A DNA stretch of 64,000 nucleotides from Salipaludibacillus sp. LMS25. Its GTDB lineage: Bacteria; Bacillota; Bacilli; Bacillales; Salisediminibacteriaceae. Under the pieces are notes generated by a model. That model was not told the DNA's origin. It made no database searches and saw nothing but the letters and a program-made list of their open reading frames with translations. Where the stretch lies: assembly GCF_024362805.1 (NCBI RefSeq), contig NZ_CP093299.1, forward strand, positions 4,310,001-4,374,000, read 5' to 3'. Positions within the stretch are counted from its first letter, which is position 1. Each line of letters begins with the position of its first letter. The translations under genes and the position numbers were made by a program. Shown piece after piece: positions 1-8,812 of the stretch.

Positions 1-1
1 C

Positions 2-589
2 GTCATGCTTGCAACTCCGTATTACAATAAACCAAATCAAGAAGGTATGTATTTACATTTTAAAGCGATTGCAGAATCTACTCCACTACCCGTTATGCTC
101 TACAATGTACCAGGACGTAGCGTTGTTAACCTATTACCTGACACTGTCATTCGATTGGCAGCTGTCGAAAACATCATCTCAATTAAAGAAGCAAGCGGCG
201 ACTTAGATGCCATGACAGAGATTATCGCCAATACACCAGAGAACTTCTCATTATATAGTGGAGATGATAGCTTAACACTACCTATTATGGCTATTGGTGG
301 TAATGGGGTCGTGTCAGTTGCTTCTCATATTGTTGGTAATGAAATGAAAACGATGATAACGGCTTTTAAAAATGGAGACTTGACGTATGCCCAAACATTG
401 CATCGTGAATTGGTGCCGATTATGAATGCCATGTTCTCAGCGCCGAGCCCTGCACCAGTTAAAGCCGCACTAGAAATGAGCGGCGTTAAAGTAGGATCAG
501 TTCGATTACCAATGGTTCCACTGACACCTGAAGAATCGCAAATCGTTTACAAAGCCATTCAACATAAAATACTCTCTTCTGCCGTATAA
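2..589 (+). CDS. dapA: 4-hydroxy-tetrahydrodipicolinate synthase, 5' end outside window
   Basis: DapA condenses pyruvate with aspartate semialdehyde in the lysine/diaminopimelate pathway (cytoplasmic TIM-barrel aldolase). The visible part is about 195 residues of a family usually near 290, so roughly the first 95 are upstream of the window; the frame is open to base 2. Seen directly are the YNVPGR motif with the active-site Tyr, and IKEASGD, which carries the Schiff-base lysine. The C-terminal helical part is intact. A strong hairpin terminator follows the stop by under 10 bases, so this is the last gene of its transcript. Some DapA-family members act on other aldehydes, but the close motif match favours true DapA. 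Confidence 0.93.
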   Translation, partial: VMLATPYYNKPNQEGMYLHFKAIAESTPLPVMLYNVPGRSVVNLLPDTVIRLAAVENIISIKEASGDLDAMTEIIANTPENFSLYSGDDSLTLPIMAIGGNGVVSVASHIVGNEMKTMITAFKNGDLTYAQTLHRELVPIMNAMFSAPSPAPVKAALEMSGVKVGSVRLPMVPLTPEESQIVYKAIQHKILSSAV

Positions 590-596
590 GTCGCTA

Positions 597-636
597 AAAT
601 CCCGTGTTTAAAATATTTGAACACGGGATTTCTTTT
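597..636 (+). terminator. Rho-independent terminator of dapA
   Basis: An AAATCCCGTGTT arm pairs with AACACGGGATTT around a short AT-rich loop and runs into TTTCTTTT. It starts a few bases after the dapA stop codon. Confidence 0.93.
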
Positions 637-639
637 ATA

Positions 640-880
640 ATATGATTATAAGAACATCCTAATGGTTTGATAGCCCTATACCTGATGTTCCTTCCCTGCG
701 CGAGGAAGTTGACTTACCGACTAGTCCCCCATATCTTTTGCTCTAATCGAACTTCTCACTTAACTGCAAACGTATAGTTAATATAACCGTCTGATCACAA
801 TGAGCGCCAATTTATAGACTATGCTAAACTAATGCTTTCGATAGTCTCACCCTATCCATACATTGAATGCCATTTTCATA
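640..880. other. Intergenic stretch, no gene recognised
   Basis: Between the dapA terminator and the first intergenic repeat I see no ORF with a ribosome binding site, no clear hairpin with a T run, and no recognisable RNA gene. Confidence 0.5.
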
Positions 881-1037
881 AAGCTAAGCTTCAATCAGTG
901 GGGGCTTTCCTTCATCCCTCACTGATTGTTAGTTTAACTTATCGGACCTTTAGGTGCTGTTTATCCCCCAACTAAACGTTTCGATCTTCTTAAGTTTTCA
1001 GGCAGCGGTTTTACTGCCCCTTAAGGGTGGGATAAAT
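881..1037. repeat. Dispersed intergenic repeat, family A, copy 1
   Basis: This block of about 155 nt begins with an imperfect hairpin (ATCAGTGGG against CCCTCACTGAT), followed by conserved segments TCGGACCTTTAGG, CTTAAGTTTTCAGG and CCCCTTAAGGGTGGGAT. Near-identical blocks lie at 19678-19815 and 48703-48856, and a deleted inverted copy at 57537-57621. The right end overlaps the last codons of the leftward acetyltransferase gene, so that gene's C-terminus (IYPTLKGQ) is written by repeat sequence. It may act as a 3' UTR structure or terminator for the leftward transcript, but no long T run is present. Confidence 0.85.
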
Positions 1038-1430
1038 AGGCTCCGCATAATGATCAAGGAAAAAGTTATGTTCCACACCCGTTATACGAAAACCGCATTT
1101 TTGATAAAAAGCCAGTTGATCGATACTCGAATTACCTGTTCCAACTTCTAACCTTTTATATCCCCGTTGTGTCGTTAACTCAACAGCGTGGGCAATGAGT
1201 TGTTTGCCAATCCCTCTCCCCTGCCATTCTTCTGAAACAGCCATGCATACTATTTCAACCGTCGTACTAGCTAGCTCAACAAATATGTAAGCACCTACTA
1301 TTCTATGGTGTTGCATCATACAGTAGCATTCCCCTTCTTCAAAATGCTTTTTAACCTTCTTTTCGTTAGGATCTGCAAGCATTAAAAGGTTTAAAAGAGA
1401 CTGATCATGTTTGAGACACTTTTTGAACAT
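1011..1430 (-). CDS. GNAT-family N-acetyltransferase
   Basis: This 139-residue protein has the GNAT fold signature. Acetyl-CoA binding motif A reads EWQGRGIGKQLI (about residues 68-79), and motif B contains FYQKCGFRITG near the C-terminus. It should transfer an acetyl group from acetyl-CoA to an amine; the substrate cannot be read from sequence. The ATG start is set by an AAGGAG site 8-9 bases upstream. The 3' end runs into intergenic repeat copy A1, so the last handful of residues differ from what the ancestral gene probably encoded. It is a single-gene unit between the convergent dapA and the divergent pflB. Confidence 0.85.
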   Translation of the reverse strand: MFKKCLKHDQSLLNLLMLADPNEKKVKKHFEEGECYCMMQHHRIVGAYIFVELASTTVEIVCMAVSEEWQGRGIGKQLIAHAVELTTQRGYKRLEVGTGNSSIDQLAFYQKCGFRITGVEHNFFLDHYAEPIYPTLKGQ

Positions 1431-1746
1431 GTTGACGGCTCCTTAATAAATTTATGACTAAAAACTCGGTTCACCAATTTTCATCCTAACATAAAACCAC
1501 ATTTAAAAGTGCCATTATTTTCTGCTTCATCCCCCCCCTATAACAGTATTTGTTTTTTTCTGTTACATTCATGGAACCGCTTAACACATTGTCCTTGTCT
1601 TATATTTTCATAGAGTATTTATATAACAATTATTTGTTTTTTCATCTGTTATAGTTAAATTTCACCCCTGTTATATAGTCAAAAAAGTGTCACATTTCCC
1701 CCTTGTTCATGAGTGAATTTAAATTTATACTTAAGATAGAACTTAG

Positions 1747-1764
1747 TTGTGAATAACTTCACAT
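1747..1764. promoter_or_regulatory. Rex/Fnr-type operator upstream of pflB
   Basis: The sequence TTGTGAATAACTTCACAT matches the Rex consensus TTGTGAA-N4-TTCACAA at 13 of 14 defined positions. It also contains a perfect TGTGA-N6-TCACA, the Crp/Fnr-type palindrome used by Bacillus Fnr. It lies 63 bases before the pflB start. Both regulators control fermentation genes under low oxygen or high NADH, so the site fits its neighbour; the sequence alone does not say which protein binds. Confidence 0.7.
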
Positions 1765-1772
1765 ATGTTGCT

Positions 1773-1801
1773 TTGAAGTTAAGTGTTCCTTTGTTTACGA
1801 T
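1773..1801 (+). promoter_or_regulatory. Possible sigma-A promoter of pflB
   Basis: TTGAAG and TACGAT are separated by 17 bases and would start transcription near 1808, leaving a leader of about 20 bases with the ribosome site at 1814-1818. The match is modest. The 1431-1746 stretch upstream has no gene. Confidence 0.35.
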
Positions 1802-1826
1802 ATTATGAAAGATGGAGGCGTTAATC

Positions 1827-4079
1827 ATGGGAAAAACAATTGAAAAATTAAATGAATCAGCTTGGATGGCATTCAATGGTGACAGTTGGAAAAATGACAT
1901 TAATGTACGCGATTTCATTCAGAAAAACTATACCCTTTATGAAGGGGATGAAAGCTTTTTAGAGGGTGCAACAGAAGCTACTGACGAGTTGTGGAAGCAA
2001 ATTATGGCTTTAACAACTGAAGAACGGGAGCGAGGCGGCGTTTATGACTTAGATACGTCTATCGTGTCCACGATCACCTCTCACAAAGCTGGTTATTTAA
2101 ACAAAGAAAAAGAGAAAGTTGTTGGGGTTCAAACAGATATCCCATTTAAACGTTCTATGCAGCCTTATGGTGGTATAAGAATGGCTAAAGCCGCTCTCGA
2201 GTCTTACGGCTATGAGTTAGATGAAGAAGTTGAGAAAATTTTTAGTGACTACCGTAAAACACACAATCAAGGTGTTTTTGATGCCTATACGCCGGAAATG
2301 ATGCTTGCTAGAAAAGTGGGCATCATCACGGGATTGCCTGATGCTTACGGTCGTGGCCGTATTATCGGTGATTACCGACGAGTGGCTCTCTATGGTGTAG
2401 ATCGTCTCATTGAAGCTAAAAAAGAGGAAGTTGCAGATCTTCCAACTAAAATGTCTGAAGACGTTATTCGTTTACGCGAGGAACTCGCAGAGCAAATGAG
2501 AGCTTTAAACGAATTAAAAGAGCTTGGTACTATTTATGGATTTGACATCTCTAAACCGGCAACAAATGCCACTGAAGCTTTCCAATGGCTCTATCTCGGT
2601 TACTTGGCAGCTATTAAAGAACAAAATGGTGCTGCCATGAGTCTTGGACGTGTCTCAACCTTCCTTGACATTTATATTGAACGTGACCTTGAAACAGGTG
2701 TTTTAACAGAGAAAGCGGCACAAGAGCTTGTGGATCATTTTGTTATGAAGCTACGTCTCGTAAAATTTGCACGTACACCTGAATATAATGAACTATTCAG
2801 TGGGGATCCTACTTGGGTGACTGAATCCATCGCCGGTATCGGAAAAGACGGCCGCCCACTCGTAACAAAAAGCTCATATAGATTTCTTCATACGTTGAAA
2901 AATTTAGGGCCAGCTCCAGAGCCTAACTTAACTGTTCTTTGGTCTCCTGCCCTACCAGAAGCATTCAAGCATTACTGCGCTAAAATGTCAATTGATACGA
3001 GTTCTATTCAATATGAAAATGATGAAATTATGCGTCCGGAATACGGTGACGACTATGGGATCGCATGTTGTGTATCCGCTATGGAAATCGGGAAGCAAAT
3101 GCAATTTTTCGGCGCTCGTGCTAACCTAGCAAAAGGCTTATTATATGCCATTAACGGCGGTGTTGACGAAAAAGCAAAAGTAAAAGTAGCCCACGGTATT
3201 GAACCGATTACGTCAGAATATCTTGATTATGAAGAAGTTAAGAAAAATTTCGATGTCGTCCTTGAATGGCTAGCCGGTTTATATATTAATACGCTTAACG
3301 TTATTCATTATATGCATGATAAATATAGCTACGAGCGTATTGAAATGGCGTTACACGATCGTGATATCCGCAGAACGATGGCGACAGGTATTGCTGGTCT
3401 CTCAGTTGCTGCTGACTCTCTAAGTGCGATTAAGCATTCGAAAGTTAAAGTGATTCGAGATGAAGATGGTCTTGCAGTTGATTATGAAATTGAAGGCGAC
3501 TACCCTCAATACGGGAACGACGACGACCGTGTAGATGATATTGCAAAAGACCTTGTCGTTAAATTTTCTGATATGCTTAAAAAGCATGACACTTACCGCC
3601 AATCTGAAACAACAATGTCGATCTTAACGATTACGTCTAACGTTGTTTACGGTAAGAAAACAGGTAACACACCTGATGGTCGTAAAGACGGTGAACCATT
3701 CGCTCCAGGTGCTAACCCACTTCACGGTCGGGATAAAAAAGGTGCTTTAGCATCATTAAACTCTGTTGCTAAAATGCCTTATGCTAATTCTTTAGATGGT
3801 ATTTCTAACACCTTCTCTATAGTTCCAAAAGCGTTAGGTCGAGAAGAGGATGATCAAAAAGCAAATCTTGCTTCCATCCTTGACGGCTATTCTGAGAAAG
3901 AAGGTCACCATTTAAACATTAACGTGTTTGACCGCTCCACATTACTGGATGCTATGGAGCATCCGGAAGAATACCCACAGTTAACGATTCGTGTGTCTGG
4001 TTATGCTGTAAACTTCATTAAATTAACTCGTGAACAGCAAATCGATGTTATAAACCGAACTTTCCACGAATCAATGTAA
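1827..4079 (+). CDS. pflB: Formate C-acetyltransferase (pyruvate formate-lyase)
   Basis: PflB converts pyruvate and CoA to acetyl-CoA and formate in anaerobic metabolism. The 750-residue product has the adjacent catalytic cysteines Cys414-Cys415 ([13 protein letters not shown]) and the glycyl-radical loop RVSGYAVNF with the radical Gly725 near the C-terminus, both at family-typical places. The start is ATG 1827, because GGAGG at 1814-1818 sits 8 bases before it; an in-frame ATG at 1812 overlaps that site and is unlikely. A Rex/Fnr-type palindrome upstream suggests control by oxygen or NADH state. The activating enzyme gene pflA follows after a terminator. Confidence 0.98.
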   Translation: MGKTIEKLNESAWMAFNGDSWKNDINVRDFIQKNYTLYEGDESFLEGATEATDELWKQIMALTTEERERGGVYDLDTSIVSTITSHKAGYLNKEKEKVVGVQTDIPFKRSMQPYGGIRMAKAALESYGYELDEEVEKIFSDYRKTHNQGVFDAYTPEMMLARKVGIITGLPDAYGRGRIIGDYRRVALYGVDRLIEAKKEEVADLPTKMSEDVIRLREELAEQMRALNELKELGTIYGFDISKPATNATEAFQWLYLGYLAAIKEQNGAAMSLGRVSTFLDIYIERDLETGVLTEKAAQELVDHFVMKLRLVKFARTPEYNELFSGDPTWVTESIAGIGKDGRPLVTKSSYRFLHTLKNLGPAPEPNLTVLWSPALPEAFKHYCAKMSIDTSSIQYENDEIMRPEYGDDYGIACCVSAMEIGKQMQFFGARANLAKGLLYAINGGVDEKAKVKVAHGIEPITSEYLDYEEVKKNFDVVLEWLAGLYINTLNVIHYMHDKYSYERIEMALHDRDIRRTMATGIAGLSVAADSLSAIKHSKVKVIRDEDGLAVDYEIEGDYPQYGNDDDRVDDIAKDLVVKFSDMLKKHDTYRQSETTMSILTITSNVVYGKKTGNTPDGRKDGEPFAPGANPLHGRDKKGALASLNSVAKMPYANSLDGISNTFSIVPKALGREEDDQKANLASILDGYSEKEGHHLNINVFDRSTLLDAMEHPEEYPQLTIRVSGYAVNFIKLTREQQIDVINRTFHESM

Positions 4080-4085
4080 TGACGA

Positions 4086-4119
4086 GGAGCATCAGCTTCG
4101 ATGCTGATGCTCCTTTTTT
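4086..4119 (+). terminator. Terminator between pflB and pflA
   Basis: GGAGCATCAGC pairs perfectly with GCTGATGCTCC around a 6-base loop, followed by six T. It begins 7 bases after the pflB stop and would reduce read-through into pflA. Confidence 0.92.
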
Positions 4120-4148
4120 AATAAGAACGCATCGATAGAAACTCACCG

Positions 4149-4180
4149 ATCGCCAGAAAGACTTGGCGATAAGCCGAGTC
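4149..4180 (+). other. Two mutually exclusive hairpins in the pflA leader
   Basis: ATCGCCA (4149-4155) can pair with TGGCGAT (4164-4170). The overlapping GACTTGGC (4160-4167) can instead pair with GCCGAGTC (4173-4180). They cannot form together, and the second ends 8 bases before the pflA ribosome site. They may tune pflA translation or message stability; no known riboswitch class is recognised. Confidence 0.4.
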
Positions 4181-4202
4181 TTCTACTAAGGGGGTCATTT
4201 TT

Positions 4203-4931
4203 ATGAATGGTAGAATACATTCAATTGAAACATCTGGTATGGTAGACGGACCGGGGATCCGCTACGTGATCTTTACACAAGGTTGTTTGCTCCGATGTCA
4301 ATATTGTCACAACCCTGATTCATGGGATCGTGAAGGTGGAGAAATAAGATCTGTCTCGTCATTGGTCACTGATATTAAAAAATACTGGCCATATATGAAA
4401 CATTCTAACGGTGGTGTGACAGTAAGTGGTGGTGAACCACTTTTACAGATCGATTTTTTAATTGAGTTATTTAAACAGTTAAAAGAGAATGGTATCCATA
4501 CGACAATAGATAGCTCCGGTGGGTGTTTTTCTTCCCATCAAGCATTTCAAGACAAGCTAGACGAACTGTTACACTATACAGATTTAGTTTTATTAGATTT
4601 AAAACATATTGATGACAAAAAACACAAAGTCTTAACGGGTATGACCAATAAACATATACTTGAATTTGCAAAAACGCTGTCTAATAAAAACGTGCCTGTT
4701 TGGATTAGACATGTGCTAGTCCCTGGTATTTCCGATGATACAGAAGACTTAAAGAATCTCTCATCGTTTATTCACACACTGGAAAATGTTAAAAAAGTGG
4801 AGGTATTACCGTACCATAAGATGGGTGTTTATAAGTGGAAAGAATTAGGTCTATCTTACCCTTTAGAAGGTGTAGAACCACCTGATGATGCTAAAACAGC
4901 TGAAGCTAAACGAATTCTCCAGCTTCATTAA
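4203..4931 (+). CDS. pflA: Pyruvate formate-lyase activating enzyme
   Basis: This radical-SAM enzyme installs the glycyl radical on PflB. Its 242 residues include the family cluster motif CLLRCQYC (Cys28, Cys32, Cys35) binding the 4Fe-4S centre, a SGGEPLLQ motif that contacts S-adenosylmethionine, and a conserved HxxVPG segment further on. The ATG start follows AAGGGGG by 8 bases. It lies 123 bases after pflB with a terminator and alternative hairpins between, so PflA is expected at lower level than its substrate enzyme. Confidence 0.97.
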   Translation: MNGRIHSIETSGMVDGPGIRYVIFTQGCLLRCQYCHNPDSWDREGGEIRSVSSLVTDIKKYWPYMKHSNGGVTVSGGEPLLQIDFLIELFKQLKENGIHTTIDSSGGCFSSHQAFQDKLDELLHYTDLVLLDLKHIDDKKHKVLTGMTNKHILEFAKTLSNKNVPVWIRHVLVPGISDDTEDLKNLSSFIHTLENVKKVEVLPYHKMGVYKWKELGLSYPLEGVEPPDDAKTAEAKRILQLH

Positions 4932-5065
4932 AACATTTAATATGCCTGAAGAAATTCCATAAATCAAAATAAGACCAATAAAGTGTGTAAACCCCTGTTT
5001 ACTTAAGGTACTTTAAACATTCTATCTTTTAGCTCGTCTAGGAGAAGCAGTTGGTCATAGTAACA

Positions 5066-5096
5066 GAGCGTTCTCATTTGGGAATGCTCCTTTTTT
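5066..5096 (+). terminator. Terminator downstream of pflA
   Basis: GAGCGTTC pairs with GAATGCTC (one G-T) around an 8-base loop, then C and six T. It is 135 bases after the pflA stop with no gene between, so it probably ends the pflA transcript. Confidence 0.8.
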
Positions 5097-5154
5097 GATT
5101 GCTTCTCTAAAACTAGAATGGATGTTTTCTACTGTAATGGTTGTGTACATTATC

Positions 5155-5346
5155 TTATGTGGCTTTGTATTTTTTAATGGTTTTAGACCGAACATGATGA
5201 TCTTCCATGATACATGTATATGGTTGAACATACGCAACAATACCCGCGCCCTTACCAACGTCTTCAACCTTATCAACACGCTTCGCCATATCTCCTCCTT
5301 TATCCAGTGTTCATCCTGTACTACTCACATCACTATCTATGTTACT
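5155..5346 (-). pseudogene. Fragment of a second LXG toxin gene (downstream half)
   Basis: Read leftward, this stretch encodes DVSSTG, a stop, then LDKGGDMAKRVDKVEDVGKGAG. That aligns with about residues 331-371 of the intact LXG toxin at 11875-13494 (DVSSTGRTVDK...LDKAGDVAKQVDRVEDVGRG), with one short deletion. After the match it diverges into a different short tail ending at a TAA, as expected for a polymorphic toxin with another C-terminus. The matched region begins within about 10 bases of where the fragment at 10090-10200 ends, so the two look like halves of one gene. It has no start and cannot be functional. Confidence 0.75.
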
Positions 5347-5735
5347 AAAGTAGTAGGTTGACTGAGCAAAAGTGTAAAATCTTATCGAGCAAAAACTGTC
5401 AACTTCCTTCTAGCATTTACAGCAAGTTCATAAATATTGAATTAACCCTGGCTTTACTGTTTGTTATATCTATATAAAAAAGAGTTTGTGTCTGGATTTT
5501 TAAAGCTCATTTAACAGCTTTTATATAGATACAATAAAGAAAAAATACCAATAAAGGCACAAGTATATATATTTCAAAAAATGGGATAACACATAATATA
5601 AATACAAAAGATATTAAAGAACATATCCAAGGTATACTTTTTGTTTTGAATAATTTTATACCTGCAAGCATTGGGTAGTGTCAATAAGTTTGTGTAAGTT
5701 AGTTAGGGTATCACTCAGTACTAGAAGGGGGGAGG

Positions 5736-5771
5736 TTCAGGTATGGGCCCCCGCGGGGGCCCATACCTGAA
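5736..5771. repeat. Perfect 36-nt palindrome inside the IS
   Basis: An 18-bp GC-rich arm (TTCAGGTATGGGCCCCCG) is followed directly by its exact reverse complement, with no loop bases. It lies 26 bases past the transposase stop. No T run follows on either strand, so it is not a standard terminator; it may stop or stabilise RNA, or block read-through into the transposase. Confidence 0.9.
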
Positions 5772-5796
5772 ATGAAGACATTTCCAGTTTCCCCTC

Positions 5797-6972
5797 TTAG
5801 TCTTCTGTTCCATAACGCTTTTTGAATAGATCTTGTAAAACCGGCTGAGCCGTGCTGAAACCTCTTAGTTTCCGCTGGGCCCATCTCTCGTTGTATTCAA
5901 CGGATTGAAGGTAAACTATCTTTTCTGCCGCTTTTTCTGTCGGTAAACTGTTCATTGTCTTGGTTCGCTTCTTGATCTCTTTCATCGTTCGTTCGATGAT
6001 GTTCGTGGTATAAATCATCGGCTGAATCGATGACGGATACTGAAGAAAAGTCAAAAGAACATCCAGGTCTCGTTCCCATGATTGAACGACTTTCGGGTAT
6101 TTCTTTGACCAGGTTTCTTTGAATGCTTGAAAGCACTTGTCAGCTTCCCCTCTCGTGTTTGCCTGGTAGATCGGTTTAAGATCTTCCGCCATGGCCGATT
6201 GATCCTTTTTACGTGCTACATTAAGGGCATTTCGAACTTTATGCACGACGCAGCGTTGGATATCCGCTTTTGGATAGACTTCCTTCATCGCTTCTTCTAA
6301 ACCAGGTAACCCGTCAAAGATCCCGAGGAGAACTTCTTTTGCGCCTCTTTCATAGAGGTCTAGGAGGATTTCCTTCCAACCAAGCGCACTTTCTTTCCCA
6401 CCGACATAGAATCCAAGGATTTCTCGGTAGCCTTCTTCGGTCACGCCAACCACGACATAAACGACTTCGTTGGCGACATCATCTCGTCGTAGCTTGAGAT
6501 ACGTTCCGTCTAAATAGACGACGGAATAACGCTTTTGAAGCTCTCGTTGTTGCCATGATTCGATATCTTCTCCCACGACGTCGGTGATGTTACTGATCGT
6601 CGTTGGCGAATAGGTATGACCCAAGATACGCTCAAGGAAATGGCTGATTTCTCGCGTGCTCATGCCTTTTTGATACATTTGAATGATCGTTTCGCCTAGC
6701 CATGCTTGGTGGCGTTCATAAGGCTGAAACATCTCCGTTTGGAAGGCATTATCACGATCACGTGGGACTTGTAAAGAATCGATTCGACCATACTTCGTGT
6801 CCAATTGACGCTTGTAATGACCATTCTTTGCGTTTTTTAACTCTGGGTGTTCGTGATCAAAGAAGTTTGTCATTTCTTCTTTCATGATCACTTCTAGTTT
6901 TTCTTTCACGAAGTCACGCACCATGTGATCTAGTTGATTTTCTAGTGATTCTTGTCCTATACTAGTAGTCAT
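5797..6972 (-). CDS. IS256-family transposase
   Basis: This 391-residue mutator-type transposase has the three DDE residues in family context: Asp155 (VYLDGTYLK), Asp220 (GIFDGLPGLEEAM) and Glu327 (TTNIIERTMKEIKKR). A CxxH segment (RCVVHKVRN) lies between the second Asp and the Glu, as is normal for the family. The length matches intact IS256 transposases and there is no frameshift, so it is probably active. It fills most of the IS and reads the same way as the permease it interrupts. Confidence 0.96.
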   Translation of the reverse strand: MTTSIGQESLENQLDHMVRDFVKEKLEVIMKEEMTNFFDHEHPELKNAKNGHYKRQLDTKYGRIDSLQVPRDRDNAFQTEMFQPYERHQAWLGETIIQMYQKGMSTREISHFLERILGHTYSPTTISNITDVVGEDIESWQQRELQKRYSVVYLDGTYLKLRRDDVANEVVYVVVGVTEEGYREILGFYVGGKESALGWKEILLDLYERGAKEVLLGIFDGLPGLEEAMKEVYPKADIQRCVVHKVRNALNVARKKDQSAMAEDLKPIYQANTRGEADKCFQAFKETWSKKYPKVVQSWERDLDVLLTFLQYPSSIQPMIYTTNIIERTMKEIKKRTKTMNSLPTEKAAEKIVYLQSVEYNERWAQRKLRGFSTAQPVLQDLFKKRYGTED

Positions 6973-8144
6973 AGGTAGGGCATCTCCTCTCAGTTGATTT
7001 CATCGTTAACAATGAGGATACCCTACCTTTTTTTCGGCTTAAACATTTTTCTTACACAAACTATTGTACGTCATCAAGCATTGTTAAAGCATATACAATT
7101 AAACCAAGTGAGGTAGGAATAAATAGTAAATCATTGAATGTAACTGATAATACAACAGTCATAATCACCCCACTAATGGCAAAACCTACTGAAAAAACAA
7201 CCATTCTTCTGGGTACACCCGAAGAGTGTGTTTTAGATAAGAATCGTGGGAAGGCTTTGTCTCTACTTAAGGAATATCCCAACTGAGTAAGGCTTGCAAT
7301 AAAAGCGTTAGATGTTCCAATGCAAATCAAATAAGCAAAAATGGCAGTTAATATCTTAGCTCCTATTCCAAGAGTATCTTGTATTATAATAGCCACCGGC
7401 GAGAAATCGCTTTCTTCACTTCCATAAGTACCAGTTCCAATAGTTACGAAACTTAGCAATAAGAATAATAAACCAATGATAACCGCACTAATCATTGAAC
7501 TTTTGACTATATTTTTGCGTGGTTCTGTAAAGCTAGAAGAAAGATTACAAATTGCCTCCCATCCAAAAAAGGCCCAAAATATAACTGTTATTGCTGTCCC
7601 TATTTGATACAACCCTTCAGAAAAGAAAGGCTGAAAGTTCTGAAACGAAACATTTGGAATAGCTACAATTATAGTTATAATAAGCAAAATTAATAAGCTA
7701 GTGCTAATAAATAAGGCCACTTTCCCGCTTACTTCTAAGCCAAAATAATTAAAACTACCAGCAATAAGTAGTAGTATGACTGCAGCCAAAACTTCTCCGA
7801 ACAACCCAAATTCAAAAGCATTACTCAAATAAAATGCTCCAGTTAACGAAACAATCGTTTGGCCAACTGCAGCAGCAACAAAATAAAACCATCCAACTAT
7901 ATTTCCTAAATGATATCCAAAAGATTTTCTAACAAAGGTTGCTGTACCACCAGCATCAGGAAAATCTCTTGCTAGACTGGCAAAACTATATGCTAATGGA
8001 AAGCTGAATAATATTACGATACTCCAGGATCCAATCGATGCTGGACCCGCTATGGAAGCAGTTATAGCCGAAACAAACAATACTCCAGAACCTAATATTG
8101 CTGCTATATATAAGCTTATACCTTGAGATAATGTTATAGTCTCC

Positions 8145-8660
8145 TTAGTCATTTTCAAAGCTATTGGCTCTCTCTAGTTCTAGTAAATCTAATTTAAAGT
8201 CTACTCCTCCCCTATATCCAGTACTGGCACCACTTTGGGTTACAACTCTATGACAGGGGATAAATATTAACAAAGGATTTTTAGCTATTGCCGACGCAAC
8301 CGCTCTGTATGCTTTAGGTTTCCCGAGTATTTCACTGACTGATTTATAAGATAAAGTTTTTCCATAAGGAATTGTCAACAGAGTTTTCCATACTTCCACT
8401 TCGAACGATGTTCCATATATGCCTAGCTTTGTAGTGAATTTAGTCCTTTTTCCATCAAAATACTCCGAAAGTTGTTCCTTATACATTTTTAATTTTGAAT
8501 CTTTTTGTATGATGTTCATATATTTTGACCTTACTGCCCATTCTTGAAATGCATTATATGTTTCATTTGATGAACCTACATAAATTAATTCATTCTCTGT
8601 ACACGCAATAATGCCACTTTTTTTGTTATGTTCCCAATAGCTCCAAAATAGATCATTCAT
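8145..8660 (-). CDS. ogt: Methylated-DNA--protein-cysteine methyltransferase (AdaB/Ogt type)
   Basis: This suicide enzyme removes O6-alkyl groups from guanine in DNA by transfer to its own cysteine. The 171-residue protein has the acceptor motif PCHRVV with Cys136, a preceding recognition helix (YRAVASAIAKNP) and the GYRGG turn after it. The start follows an AAAGGAG site. It lies 152 bases downstream of an adaA-like gene and overlaps the permease start, matching the adaA-adaB arrangement of B. subtilis with a transporter added. The region is AT-rich relative to the pfl and eps genes nearby, consistent with an acquired block. Confidence 0.95.
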   Translation of the reverse strand: MNDLFWSYWEHNKKSGIIACTENELIYVGSSNETYNAFQEWAVRSKYMNIIQKDSKLKMYKEQLSEYFDGKRTKFTTKLGIYGTSFEVEVWKTLLTIPYGKTLSYKSVSEILGKPKAYRAVASAIAKNPLLIFIPCHRVVTQSGASTGYRGGVDFKLDLLELERANSFEND

Positions 8661-8812
8661 ACAAACACTCCTTTCTTCTATTTATAATTTATAACTAAGT
8701 TTATGTTACTATTTTTTTACTACATTATTAAAAGCAGTCAGTAGGTCCTTTGATCGGCGCCTAATAGTAAAATGTATTTTTTACCAAAATTATTGTCTCC
8801 TTTAGAAATATA

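Larger units (their letters stand above)
5674..7075 (-). mobile_element. Complete IS256-family insertion sequence
   Basis: The element is 1402 bp with imperfect 25-bp terminal inverted repeats (5674-5698 and 7051-7075) sharing GTTTGTGTAAG at their inner ends. It is flanked by an 8-bp direct duplication, AAGCATTG at 5666-5673 and 7076-7083, the size expected for IS256-family transposition. It carries one transposase gene and a perfect 36-nt palindrome near its left end. The target duplication is exact, and excision would restore the permease reading frame, so the insertion is relatively recent. Confidence 0.93.
5507..8158 (-). pseudogene. APC-family amino-acid permease interrupted by IS256 element
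   Basis: The 5' part (7084-8158) encodes a membrane protein opening TLSQGISLYIAAILGSGVLF, the typical first helix of APC amino-acid/polyamine transporters, with some ten hydrophobic segments. It is cut after ALTML by the insertion sequence at 5674-7075. Removing the element and one 8-bp duplication restores the frame exactly: ALTML continues as AGIKLFKTKSIPW and then two hydrophobic segments to a stop at 5507, about 413 residues in all, a family-typical size. As it stands, the reading frame ends in IS sequence at 7061. The start at 8158 overlaps the ogt gene by 14 bases, so it was the third gene of an adaA-ogt-permease operon. Substrate unknown. Confidence 0.88.

Noticed and set aside
1679..1918. 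Leftward ORF across the pflB promoter and start
   Set aside because: It overlaps pflB and its control region, has no ribosome site and no family resemblance.
5055..5279. Leftward 74-residue ORF near the pflA terminator
   Set aside because: It lies in another frame over the LXG fragment and the terminator; the homologous frame is different.
5736..5771. Palindrome as the transposase terminator
   Set aside because: No T run follows the stem on either strand.
7061..7083. Permease stop at 7061 as the true gene end
   Set aside because: These codons are IS terminal repeat; the original frame continues beyond the IS to 5507.
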